Source of the DNA: a virus
IMG/VR virus record: IMGVR_UViG_3300008267_000653
Location: 1-33,047 of that record
Reading direction: 5' to 3' (one strand)
DNA: 33,047 nucleotides
Below, piece by piece: positions 9,962 to 17,946 of the stretch; within the stretch, counting starts at the first letter, position 1, and the number at the start of each line of letters is the position of its first letter. The notes under the pieces are model-generated. The model was given only the letters and a program-made list of their open reading frames with translations, was not told the origin of the DNA and ran no database searches. The translations under genes and the position numbers were made by a program.

Positions 9962-10699
9962 ATGAAAGTATTGTTTACATTACTGTCTATAGATGCAGGA
10001 TCTCAAATGTATCTTGAAGCATCGAAAGCTTTAATTAAAGAGTTAATTCAAAATACACCTCACGATGTTTTGCTTACAACAAATAGACCTGAATATTTTG
10101 ACGATTTAAAAACAAATCGACTTTTTATTCGAAACAATATAACAGAAAATCTTATTTTTAAGTTTAATTATGAGTTTAATTATAATTTGAAATTTTTGTC
10201 TTTTAAAGATATACCAAAAGGATATGATGTTATTTTTTATATAGATGGTGACATAAAAAATAATTTTTGGACTGACTCTTCTAATCAATTTCTGTCATCC
10301 TTAGTATCTGAATATAATTTAATTGGCTCGAGAATGGATTGTGTGTTGCAAAATGAAGTTTATCAATATCAGTCTACAGGTCATGCGCTTTTCAAACATA
10401 AAATACTATCGTACGATATTTTATCAATACCACAAGAAGATGATATTTACAATTCGCAATTACCAAGCGAACATTATTTAATTTTTAAATATGATGAAAT
10501 TAAGATGGCTATGTTCGCACAAAAATGGGAAGAGTTGAATTTTATCATGCAATCTAAAAATGGCGGCAATGGTGTGTGGGGTGATGGATTTGAAATTGGT
10601 ATATCTGCAAGATATGCTGGGTATACAAATATAAAGGATTTAAATTGTGGTGATTTGGAATCAGAGTTTGGGTTTATTTTTAATGGCAATAAAAAATGA
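9962..10699 (+). CDS. Putative GT-A-type glycosyltransferase
   Basis: The protein has 245 residues. It opens MKVLFTLLSIDAGSQMYLEAS. The phrase YDVIFYIDGDI near residues 89-99 gives a D-x-D motif after a hydrophobic strand, the metal and nucleotide-sugar site of GT-A folds. Later GGNGVWGDGFEIGISA resembles the acceptor or acidic loop of such enzymes. I cannot assign a CAZy family. The gene is tightly packed, 1 base after its upstream and 1 base before its downstream neighbour, so it is likely co-transcribed with them. The substrate is unknown. Confidence 0.65.
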   Translation: MKVLFTLLSIDAGSQMYLEASKALIKELIQNTPHDVLLTTNRPEYFDDLKTNRLFIRNNITENLIFKFNYEFNYNLKFLSFKDIPKGYDVIFYIDGDIKNNFWTDSSNQFLSSLVSEYNLIGSRMDCVLQNEVYQYQSTGHALFKHKILSYDILSIPQEDDIYNSQLPSEHYLIFKYDEIKMAMFAQKWEELNFIMQSKNGGNGVWGDGFEIGISARYAGYTNIKDLNCGDLESEFGFIFNGNKK

Positions 10700-10700
10700 T

Positions 10701-11642
10701 ATGAAAAAAATCGCATTTTATAGTAATCAGCTGTGTTTAAGAGGCACTGAAACTGCTCTTTTTGCATATGCAGACTATAACGAAAAAATACTAGGAAATA
10801 AAAGTGTGATCTTTAGCTTGCCAGATCGGAATTTGGATGCGTTGCCAAAATTTCAAAAAAGATTTGAAGTGAATCTTATGCATTTTTACGAATATGAAAA
10901 ATATTTAAAAGAAAACAATTTTGATTTTTTATATATTATTAAAGCGGGTGATAACGATGGTTATTGTGTAAACTCAATTCCTACAATTGTACATGCTGTT
11001 TTTAGAATTAATGAACCACACGGTTACAAATATGTCTATGCATCAGATTGGCTGTGCGAAGATCAAGGATATTCAAAAGAAACACATTCTTTGCCTCATA
11101 TTTGTGAAAAGCTTCCAGATCCAAAATATAATTTAAGAGAAATACTAGATATTAGTAATGATGATATAGTTTTTGGGTATTATGGGGGTTCTACTGAGTT
11201 TAATATTGAATTTGTTAAAGATGCTATTCGGAAAATTTCAAGCGAAAGAAATGATATTAAATTTATCTTTATGAATATTGATAAATTTGTTGACAGTTCG
11301 AATGTTATATTTTTACCTGGAACATATGATTTAGACGAAAAGTCTGCATTTGTAAACGCATGTGATGCGATGATTCATGCAAGATATGGTGGTGAAACTT
11401 TTGGATTGGCTGTTTCAGAATTTGCACTTTGTAATAAGCCTATTATTACATATGAATTATCTGCTGAGAGAAGTCATATTGAAATTTTAGCCGAAAGAGG
11501 AATTTATTATAAAGATTATGATGAGGTGTATAATATTTTAACAAATTTAAAACAGCATGTTTTATACAATGATTATTTTTATCCATATTTGCATTTTTCT
11601 CCTGATAAAATAATGAAAAAATTTCAATTGCTATTGCATTAA
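10701..11642 (+). CDS. GT4-like (GT-B fold) glycosyltransferase
   Basis: The protein has 314 residues from ATG 10701, which sits 1 base past the previous stop; in-frame starts further upstream would overlap the upstream gene. KKIAFYSNQLCLRGTETALFAYA is a GT-B N-terminal Rossmann start with the acceptor-side Gly-rich loop. DDIVFGYYGGS opens the second Rossmann domain. The phrase ACDAMIHARYGGETFGLAVSEFALCNKPIITY is the group-1 donor-binding signature with E-x7-E spacing. Family members transfer sugars from nucleotide donors with retention. It belongs to the six-gene cluster and the acceptor is unknown. Confidence 0.8.
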   Translation: MKKIAFYSNQLCLRGTETALFAYADYNEKILGNKSVIFSLPDRNLDALPKFQKRFEVNLMHFYEYEKYLKENNFDFLYIIKAGDNDGYCVNSIPTIVHAVFRINEPHGYKYVYASDWLCEDQGYSKETHSLPHICEKLPDPKYNLREILDISNDDIVFGYYGGSTEFNIEFVKDAIRKISSERNDIKFIFMNIDKFVDSSNVIFLPGTYDLDEKSAFVNACDAMIHARYGGETFGLAVSEFALCNKPIITYELSAERSHIEILAERGIYYKDYDEVYNILTNLKQHVLYNDYFYPYLHFSPDKIMKKFQLLLH

Positions 11643-11649
11643 TTTTAAT

Positions 11650-12504
11650 ATGACAAAAATAAAATTATCTGCAGGCTGGGATACATCTGATAATTTAGTA
11701 GAAAGGTTGATTCGACAATTTAAAATAGATGACATTGATCTGAGCAATATTCAATTTGTTAATGACAATTCATATGATATTATTGTTTTCTTCAACTATG
11801 TTAATTTAAACATCGAACCTAATCGCAGATCATTTGTTTTTTTTCATGAACCCACCTGGAACGGATGTCATCAAAAACATTTTACTGAAAATATCACAAA
11901 AGTCTTTGGATTTGACAAGTCATTGTATAATGTTAATTGTGAAGAGATGCTAGCACATACATTCTACGGAGGCAGAGGGCCATGGATTGATACTTTGGAT
12001 TTTTGGAATATTGAAAATTTATTGAATTCTACCTTTAATAAAACAAAAACAATTTCATCACAAATAACAAAATTAAATAAAGACAATGGAACAACATGTC
12101 TGTATCCTCAAAGATTTAAAATAGCACAATTGCTTGATTCGGTTGTATATGTTGATTCGTTGAGAGGTGACATAAAAAAGAAAGACGGCTTAATTGATTA
12201 TAAATTTAATTTTATGATCGAAAATGAGTATCATGATAATTGGATTACTGAAAAATTTTATGACGCAGTTTTGACTGATACCATTCCAATTTATTATGGC
12301 TGTAAAAATATCAGACAATATTATCCAGAAGATGGTTATATTTTATTAGATAATGTAGATGATTTGAATTATATACATAGAGTTCTAGAAGATATTAACA
12401 ATAATGCAGATGAAATATACAATCAAAAAATCAGCGCTTTAAGGCAAATAAAACAAAAATATTTGAAAGATTTTAATTTATTAAGAAAAATCATTAATTT
12501 GTGA
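11650..12504 (+). CDS. GT10-like (fucosyltransferase-family) glycosyltransferase
   Basis: The protein has 284 residues. The C-terminal half carries the alpha-1,3-fucosyltransferase signature: YKFNFMIENEYHDNWITEKFYDAV followed by TDTIPIYYGCKNI. The asparagine, glutamate and lysine of EN...TEKF are the GDP-fucose-binding residues of family GT10. The N-terminal half is a divergent Rossmann domain with FVFFHEPTWN. A fucose-type donor is the family norm, but donor and acceptor here are inference. It starts 7 bases after the previous gene and ends 1 base before the next. No Shine-Dalgarno is visible. Confidence 0.75.
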   Translation: MTKIKLSAGWDTSDNLVERLIRQFKIDDIDLSNIQFVNDNSYDIIVFFNYVNLNIEPNRRSFVFFHEPTWNGCHQKHFTENITKVFGFDKSLYNVNCEEMLAHTFYGGRGPWIDTLDFWNIENLLNSTFNKTKTISSQITKLNKDNGTTCLYPQRFKIAQLLDSVVYVDSLRGDIKKKDGLIDYKFNFMIENEYHDNWITEKFYDAVLTDTIPIYYGCKNIRQYYPEDGYILLDNVDDLNYIHRVLEDINNNADEIYNQKISALRQIKQKYLKDFNLLRKIINL

Positions 12505-12505
12505 T

Positions 12506-14185
12506 ATGAAAAAAATTACATTAGTAACAGGGCTTTGGGATTTAGGACGAGATCAATTAAGTGAACGATGGTCAAGATCATTTAATCATTATCTTGATAG
12601 ATTTTCTGAGTTGCTGAAAGTAGAAAATAATATGATTATTTTCGGAGATGCTGAATTAGAAGAATTTGTATGGAAACATCGCTCAAAAGAAAATACTCAA
12701 TTTTATACAAGAAGCCAAAAATGGTTCGTTGAGAATGATTATTTTCATTTAATCCAGCAAATAAGAACTGATTCAAAATGGCTCAATCAGGTAGGATGGC
12801 TAGAGGATTCAACCCAAGCAAAGCTTGAATTATACAATCCGTTAGTCATGTCAAAAATGTTTTTGCTCAATGATGCAAGAATAGTTGACCGCTTTAGTTC
12901 TGAATATTTGATTTGGATTGATGCAGGCATAACTAATACAGTACATCCTGGTTATTTCACACATGATTTAGTTCTTGAAAAGATACTACCGCTCTTAAAT
13001 AAATTCTTATTCATTGCATTTCCGTATGAAACTTCAACAGAGATTCATGGTTTTGAAATTGAAGCAATGAATATATATGCAGAGCAACAAGTCAATAGGG
13101 TTGCTAGGGGTGGTTTCTTTGGTGGTCATCATAGTAAAATAGCTGACATCAATTCGATATATTATAATCTTTTGATTAATACACTATCAAATGGATACAT
13201 GGGTACAGAGGAAAGCATATTTACATTGATTAGTTATTTGTATCCAGATTTAACTCATACCGAACTGATTGATGGTGACGGGTTGCTTTCGACATTTTTT
13301 GAAAGAGCAAAAAGTATGCCTTTGCCAAAAAAAGAAATAACCATTCACAAGGATAATGATGACGAAATAGACTATTATCAATCTGCTGAAGAGGTTGAAA
13401 TGAATGATAATAGTAAAGGAACTAATCTTTATGTTACTTGCTTTAATATTCCAAAACAATTAAATCTTCTTTTAGATACAATACAAAAATCAAATCCAGA
13501 ATTATTAACAGATACCAACAAATTCCTTATTGATAATAGCACAGATGAAAGTGTTATGGGTAAATATGATGAAATTGCCAAACAGCATGGATTTCAATTA
13601 ATACGAAAAGGCAATATGGGAGTCTGTGGTGCACGAAAATGGGCAGCAAAACATTTTCATGAAAGTAATGCAAAGTATATTGTGTGGTTTGAAGATGACA
13701 TGCTTTTAGTTGATGAAATTAAAATATGCCGCAATGGTTTGAATATGCATATCAATGATTGGCTTTCAAAATGTATTCGTATTATAGAGTTAGAAAACCT
13801 AGATTTCATTAAAGTATCTTATAGTGAATTTTTTGGTGATCATCATAAGCAATGGGCGTGGCATAATGTGCCGGCTGATATGAAAAGAAAATATTTTCCT
13901 GATGGAGAACATCGCATGAGATGGAATAAATCTGGATGTGTTAACGGTGTGAGCTATCTTATTGGTGATGTCTATTATAGTAATTGGCCAAGTGTAATGA
14001 CTAAAGCTGGTAATTATAAAATTTTTATTGAGACTGACTATGAATTCCCATATGAACAGACAATTATGAGCCATGCATTTCAATTAATGAAAGGAGGCAG
14101 ACTTCGTGCTGCAGTTCTAATGGCATCTGTTATTAATCATAATCGTGTATATCATTACGATGGATCGATTCGAAAAGAATGTTGA
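12506..14185 (+). CDS. Fused HtrL/YibB-like plus GT2-like glycosyltransferase
   Basis: The protein has 559 residues in two domains. Residues ~1-260 match the HtrL/YibB (WlaTC-like) family: ITLVTGLWDLGRD at the start, then PLVMSKMFLL and EYLIWIDAGITNTVHP. Residues ~305-559 are a second, GT2-like domain. It starts NLYVTCFNIPKQL, followed by FLIDNSTDE, the Gly-rich GNMGVCGARKWA, then YIVWFEDDMLL as the D-x-D-type metal site. An acidic linker (NDDEIDYYQSAEEVEMNDN) joins them. Two active sites suggest successive transfers to one acceptor. A CTAAATA element and a new gene follow the stop. Confidence 0.7.
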   Translation: MKKITLVTGLWDLGRDQLSERWSRSFNHYLDRFSELLKVENNMIIFGDAELEEFVWKHRSKENTQFYTRSQKWFVENDYFHLIQQIRTDSKWLNQVGWLEDSTQAKLELYNPLVMSKMFLLNDARIVDRFSSEYLIWIDAGITNTVHPGYFTHDLVLEKILPLLNKFLFIAFPYETSTEIHGFEIEAMNIYAEQQVNRVARGGFFGGHHSKIADINSIYYNLLINTLSNGYMGTEESIFTLISYLYPDLTHTELIDGDGLLSTFFERAKSMPLPKKEITIHKDNDDEIDYYQSAEEVEMNDNSKGTNLYVTCFNIPKQLNLLLDTIQKSNPELLTDTNKFLIDNSTDESVMGKYDEIAKQHGFQLIRKGNMGVCGARKWAAKHFHESNAKYIVWFEDDMLLVDEIKICRNGLNMHINDWLSKCIRIIELENLDFIKVSYSEFFGDHHKQWAWHNVPADMKRKYFPDGEHRMRWNKSGCVNGVSYLIGDVYYSNWPSVMTKAGNYKIFIETDYEFPYEQTIMSHAFQLMKGGRLRAAVLMASVINHNRVYHYDGSIRKEC

Positions 14186-14202
14186 CTTAGAATTGTACTA
14201 TT

Positions 14203-14209
14203 CTAAATA
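14203..14209 (+). promoter_or_regulatory. Late-promoter-like CTAAATA element
   Basis: CTAAATA is followed by exactly 5 bases and ATG 14215, the same arrangement as before the two tail-spike genes. It restarts the operon after the HtrL-GT2 gene. The promoter function is inferred. Confidence 0.4.
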
Positions 14210-14214
14210 GATGC

Positions 14215-14835
14215 ATGGATGTAAAATTGTACGAAGAGTATCTTCAAAGGAATAATATCTCTACCATTCCATCAAGCTATTGGGAGCCTGATTATCCAAA
14301 TTCTTATACGCTCATTAAGCCTTTTGATAGGTCTATTTTCAATATAGATTATCCTACTAATATTGAGGATTGCAAAAAAACGTTTAATATCACATTTCTG
14401 TTTCAGAAAGAAAGCTATTATAATACTAATGACATTTTATCATTGATTAAATTTATTTTGAAGTCCAATTTATCTTCAAAATACAATGTCATTTTTAAAT
14501 TTAACTATGAGCCACATCCCCACATTATTAAAACAATACCTCTGGCAAAAATTAAATATATTGGTCAATTGCCTACTCATGAATATTTTGGTTTATTACA
14601 GAATAGCCATTTAATTTGTAGTATCCATCGCACTGCTTTTTCGGGTCGTTTTCTGGCAGAGGCTGCAATGTTCCGAGTTCCAATTATTTCTTCACCAGTT
14701 GGAGGTGCAATGCAATTTTTAGATGATAGCAATGCTTTATTTTTCAAATCAAAAAATGCGGATGGCCCTGAAAATTTTGTGCCTTGCGAAGAATGTTATG
14801 GTGGCATTTTTAAGATGCCATGCAATTGTTTCTAG
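14215..14835 (+). CDS. GT4-like glycosyltransferase, probably frameshifted near its C-terminus
   Basis: The open frame encodes 206 residues. Central FNITFLFQKESYY opens a Rossmann domain, and GRFLAEAAMFRVPIISSPVGGAMQFLDDSNALFF is the GT-B donor-site signature. After CEECYGG the frame ends in an odd tail, IFKMPCNCF. In the neighbouring frame, 14804-14896 encodes RCHAIVSRLYSQSNYNETLKYIREE, a typical C-terminal helix for this family, ending 2 bases before the next gene. Removing one T from the five-T run at 14807-14811 would join the two into a 226-residue protein. This is either a sequencing indel, a real mutation or a programmed shift. There is no N-terminal GT-B domain, so it is short for the family. 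Confidence 0.7.
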   Translation: MDVKLYEEYLQRNNISTIPSSYWEPDYPNSYTLIKPFDRSIFNIDYPTNIEDCKKTFNITFLFQKESYYNTNDILSLIKFILKSNLSSKYNVIFKFNYEPHPHIIKTIPLAKIKYIGQLPTHEYFGLLQNSHLICSIHRTAFSGRFLAEAAMFRVPIISSPVGGAMQFLDDSNALFFKSKNADGPENFVPCEECYGGIFKMPCNCF

Positions 14836-14898
14836 GCTATATTCTCAAAGCAATTATAATGAAACATTAAAGTACATCAGAGAGGAGACAGAATAATC

Positions 14899-15549
14899 AT
14901 GAAGTATATATTTTTCGGATTGCCCACTTTTATTTCTAGCAGAATAATAAACACATTCAGCCACTTAGGTTCATCTGTTGCAAGTGGAGCTTCTATTATT
15001 GGTGTTGATAGAACCGATATTCAATTTGTCATGTCGACAAAAAAAGGAATTAAATCTTCCCCACACTTAGCATATTATCTACCGTCATATCCGCCAAATG
15101 CATTGCCAATGTTTGCAAAATTGCCACCATGTGATTTTGAATATAGTTTAATTTATCTGAATTATACCATTCATGATTATATTCTGTACAAATCAATCGA
15201 GTCAATTCAAAATCCTAATATGAGTCTGCAAGATATCAATCGCTTTATTTTATCAAGCGATAACCATGTCAAATCATGGAAGTCTCTTTATGATCGAAAT
15301 AATAAAACTGGAGCTTTTGATCTATCATTTGTAAAAGTATTGAATGTTGAAGACTATGTTAAATCACAATTCAATACAATATCAAAAATTTCAAATGCCA
15401 ATGGATTACAAATTCAACAGGCAATGCATGCCAATAGTCCTTCTAGTGCTCTTTATACAAATCCTTATAATATCGCTGAACATTTTTACAACTCCACTAA
15501 AGACCTTATGCTAGGTGATAATACACTAAAACACATTCTCGAACTCTAA
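14899..15549 (+). CDS. Protein of unknown function
   Basis: The protein has 216 residues and I do not recognise a family. It begins MKYIFFGLPTFISSRIIN, a hydrophobic strand and loop that could start a Rossmann-like or P-loop-like fold but lacks a Walker motif. The rest is mixed and soluble, without membrane segments. It has one of the few clear ribosome binding sites in the window (AGAGGAGA about 12 bases before ATG). Its stop TAA overlaps the next start by one base, so it is translationally linked to the 2-oxoglutarate oxygenase gene and may supply or share its substrate. Confidence 0.6.
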   Translation: MKYIFFGLPTFISSRIINTFSHLGSSVASGASIIGVDRTDIQFVMSTKKGIKSSPHLAYYLPSYPPNALPMFAKLPPCDFEYSLIYLNYTIHDYILYKSIESIQNPNMSLQDINRFILSSDNHVKSWKSLYDRNNKTGAFDLSFVKVLNVEDYVKSQFNTISKISNANGLQIQQAMHANSPSSALYTNPYNIAEHFYNSTKDLMLGDNTLKHILEL

Positions 15550-16028
15550 TGCCGACGACTATTTCTAATTTTCAGCAAAACTCTGAACAAATTGTTCAAT
15601 ATGTTCAACAGCCTCATATCGCTGCATTGTTTCGTGAGCGCAGAGGCGAATTATCTCATGGCGATGTCCATGGTCATAGTTCAAGATTCATGAGCTTATT
15701 GAGTGAAGACATGCCCAAAGAACTCATCAAAATGATTTTCGATGGTGGTAATTGGGATGAAGACCTGAAAGACTTTTATCAGTTTATCCAAATTCAAAGA
15801 TACATGCCAGGAGATTATATTGCACCACACCAAGACAAATATGCAATTAAGAAATTACATCTTGTGGTTTTAACTACAAGTCAAAGTAATGGATTCTACG
15901 TCTTTGAGGACGATTATTTACATCGTGTCGAAGACGTAGCTGGCACCAAAATTGAATTCCAATACGACGCAGTTCATTTCGTACCCACATGTACATATGA
16001 GAGATATTCATTGGTAATTGCAGAATAA
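15549..16028 (+). CDS. 2-oxoglutarate/Fe(II)-dependent oxygenase
   Basis: The protein has 159 residues, a minimal double-stranded beta-helix of the prolyl-4-hydroxylase type. The iron triad is visible: the H-x-D motif in YIAPHQDKY (about residues 95-97) and the distal His in AVHFVPTCTYERYSLVI, followed by Arg positioned to bind 2-oxoglutarate. Such enzymes hydroxylate proteins or nucleic acids and are common in large T4-like phages. The start overlaps the preceding stop by one base. The substrate cannot be inferred. Confidence 0.8.
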   Translation: MPTTISNFQQNSEQIVQYVQQPHIAALFRERRGELSHGDVHGHSSRFMSLLSEDMPKELIKMIFDGGNWDEDLKDFYQFIQIQRYMPGDYIAPHQDKYAIKKLHLVVLTTSQSNGFYVFEDDYLHRVEDVAGTKIEFQYDAVHFVPTCTYERYSLVIAE

Positions 16029-16031
16029 TTT

Positions 16032-16505
16032 ATGGAGACTAATTTATACGCACTATTCAATAAAAACAACAAGAAATTTGTTTGCTTTTCAATTGGCAAA
16101 GATAATCTGCCTCCTGGCATGCTTTATAAAGAAATCGAAATCGAAGGGGGGTTTAATCTTGATGCATATGAGTGGGAAGGGGACTACGATAATGGCCAAT
16201 TCATTGATAAAAGCAAACAGCAATTCAAAGTTTCTGAAATTGATTTGCAAAAGCAAATGTATGATATCTTTTTCCGCAGATACGAACCAGTATATGTGTT
16301 GATGAATATTATCAATACGCTACTAATTCAAAGAGAAAAGGATCAGTTGCCTTGGATCGATGAATCGATGTCTGAGATGTTAGATTTTTACAAAAAGCTT
16401 TTGATCAAAACAGAAAACGATGCGCAATATTATAGAAACTCAAAATTTCATAAGTATGTAACAAAGAAAGAAATCAACGACGATTTTCATTCTCGATTAG
16501 AATAA
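16032..16505 (+). CDS. Protein of unknown function upstream of the gp4 homologue
   Basis: The protein has 157 residues and no recognised family. It starts METNLYALFNKNNKKFVCFSIGKD, has an acidic middle (GGFNLDAYEWEGDYDNGQF) and a charged helical C-terminal half (KQMYDIFFRRYEPVYVLMNIINTLL). Its TAA overlaps the ATG of the gp4-like nuclease by one base, so the two are probably made together. Involvement in head maturation would be a guess from position only. Confidence 0.6.
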   Translation: METNLYALFNKNNKKFVCFSIGKDNLPPGMLYKEIEIEGGFNLDAYEWEGDYDNGQFIDKSKQQFKVSEIDLQKQMYDIFFRRYEPVYVLMNIINTLLIQREKDQLPWIDESMSEMLDFYKKLLIKTENDAQYYRNSKFHKYVTKKEINDDFHSRLE

Positions 16506-16957
16506 TGGCCTATTCCAAATTCAAACAAGGAATCTATAAACCGATTTATCCTCGCAAATGCACAAATGCGGGTCAAATCCAGTATCGCAGTTGGCTTGAA
16601 CGCAATTTTATGGTGTGGTGTGATAAAAATGTGAACGTCATTGAATGGGGGTCGGAGAATGTAATTATTCCCTATATTTCACCAATTGATAATAGAGTTC
16701 ATCGTTACTTTGTAGATGCATACATAAAACTGCAGGAGCGCGATAAGATTCGCAAATATCTTGTAGAAATAAAGCCTTACAAACAAACGCTACCGCCTAC
16801 TGAATCAAAGAGGAAAAAAGAATCGACAGTCATTTATGAGCATGCTACATGGGTAATTAATAATGCAAAATGGGAAGCAGCAAGACAATTCGCACAAAAA
16901 CATGACATGAAATTTATCATTATAACCGATGAAGACCTCAAAAATGTCAATAAGTAA
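16505..16957 (+). CDS. Head-completion nuclease, T4 gp4-like
   Basis: The protein has 150 residues, the same length as T4 gp4. Shared features with gp4 are MAYS at the start, QYRSWLERNFMVWCDKN, IEWGSE, VIIPY, then HRYFVDAYIK and YLVEIKPYKQTLPP. Together with the upstream Glu these form a PD-(D/E)xK-type nuclease core (D in FVDAY, E-x-K in VEIKP). T4 gp4 acts after DNA packaging in head completion, before tail joining. The gene lies between an unknown protein (one-base overlap) and phoH (6-base gap). Assignment rests on motif order and length. Confidence 0.85.
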   Translation: MAYSKFKQGIYKPIYPRKCTNAGQIQYRSWLERNFMVWCDKNVNVIEWGSENVIIPYISPIDNRVHRYFVDAYIKLQERDKIRKYLVEIKPYKQTLPPTESKRKKESTVIYEHATWVINNAKWEAARQFAQKHDMKFIIITDEDLKNVNK

Positions 16958-16963
16958 TATCAC

Positions 16964-17698
16964 ATGTCTAAGAAAAAGCTACCTCGGCACCCCGAGGAAA
17001 CTGAAGAGCTTGTCAAATTATTTGGCAGGGAAATTGACGGGTTAAACTTTAAGGTACACTGCAAGTTTGATTTCAATGAAACACATAAGCATTTTTTAAA
17101 TCTACTTGATAACCAAGAAACTAAAATGGTTATTGTAGATGGTCCAGCTGGTTCTGGTAAGACATATTTATCAGTACTTGCTGCATTGAAACAATTATCA
17201 CGGCGCAATTACGACAAGATCATTTATATTCGAAGCATTGCAGAATCGGCAGCCAAGAGTATTGGTTCATTGCCTGGTGAGCTTGATGAAAAATTCAAGC
17301 CATGGTCGATACCATTAATGGAGAAGCTAAATGAGATTCTTGATAAAACTACTATTTCAAATCTCCTGCATGATGGTAGAATTGAATGTATACCTGTTAA
17401 CTTTGTACGGGGTATGACATTCCATGATAGCTTTGTGATTATCGATGAAGCACAAAATCTTGATTACAAAGAACTTACAACATGCTTAACACGCTTTGGT
17501 AACAACACCCAATATGTAATTATTGGAGACGGCAAACAAGCCGACATTGGCGATAGATCTGGATTTAATCGAGTTCTAAAGGCTCTTAATGATAAAGAAT
17601 GTATTGAAAATGGAATTCATTCATTCAAATTTACAGAAGACGACATTGTTAGATCCCCAATTCTTAAATTGCTTGTCCGCAAACTAGGAGCTGTATAA
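16964..17698 (+). CDS. phoH: PhoH-like P-loop ATPase
   Basis: The protein has 244 residues, matching the compact PhoH domain. Walker A is GPAGSGKT near residues 60-67, Walker B is FVIIDEAQN near 157-165, and QYVIIGDGKQAD acts as sensor I. YIRSIAESAAKSIGSLPGELDEKFKPW is the family insert after Walker A. PhoH proteins are ATPases linked to RNA metabolism and frequent in T4-like phages, but the phage role is not settled. The gene ends just before a 14-bp hairpin terminator facing the nrd operon. Confidence 0.9.
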   Translation: MSKKKLPRHPEETEELVKLFGREIDGLNFKVHCKFDFNETHKHFLNLLDNQETKMVIVDGPAGSGKTYLSVLAALKQLSRRNYDKIIYIRSIAESAAKSIGSLPGELDEKFKPWSIPLMEKLNEILDKTTISNLLHDGRIECIPVNFVRGMTFHDSFVIIDEAQNLDYKELTTCLTRFGNNTQYVIIGDGKQADIGDRSGFNRVLKALNDKECIENGIHSFKFTEDDIVRSPILKLLVRKLGAV

Positions 17699-17699
17699 A

Positions 17700-17736
17700 A
17701 AATGGGGTGGTAGCTTTTCACACTACCACCCCATTT
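17700..17736. terminator. Bidirectional terminator between convergent operons
   Basis: A perfect 14-bp stem (17700-17713 with 17723-17736, core GGGGTGGTAG) closes a 9-base loop. On the minus strand the stem runs into a six-T tract; on the plus strand only a short T run follows. It sits between the stop of phoH (17698) and the stop of the minus-strand gene at 17740, ending both operons. Confidence 0.9.
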
Positions 17737-17739
17737 GCT

Positions 17740-17946
17740 TCACTTGAGGTCTGATGCATTGAGTGATATATCGTACTTTTTATCACTCAGCAAATTATTT
17801 TTTAAATCAATTGGCAATATTTCTATCTTATCTTCTTCATTTTCAGATATAAAAACCAATCTACCTGTTTTTGAATCCTTGCGGATAAATTTGTATATTG
17901 TTTTTATCTTGTCTTTAACAATAGAAATATAATATTTAGCACTCAT
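17740..17946 (-). CDS. Small protein of unknown function downstream of nrdB
   Basis: The protein has 68 residues. It is beta-rich and charged (YYISIVKDKIKTIYKFIRKDSKTGRLVFISENEEDKIEILPI), with no membrane segment and no recognised domain. Its ATG immediately follows the nrdB stop (TAAATG), and it ends just before the shared terminator. It therefore looks like the last gene of the ribonucleotide reductase operon. Confidence 0.6.
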   Translation of the reverse strand: MSAKYYISIVKDKIKTIYKFIRKDSKTGRLVFISENEEDKIEILPIDLKNNLLSDKKYDISLNASDLK

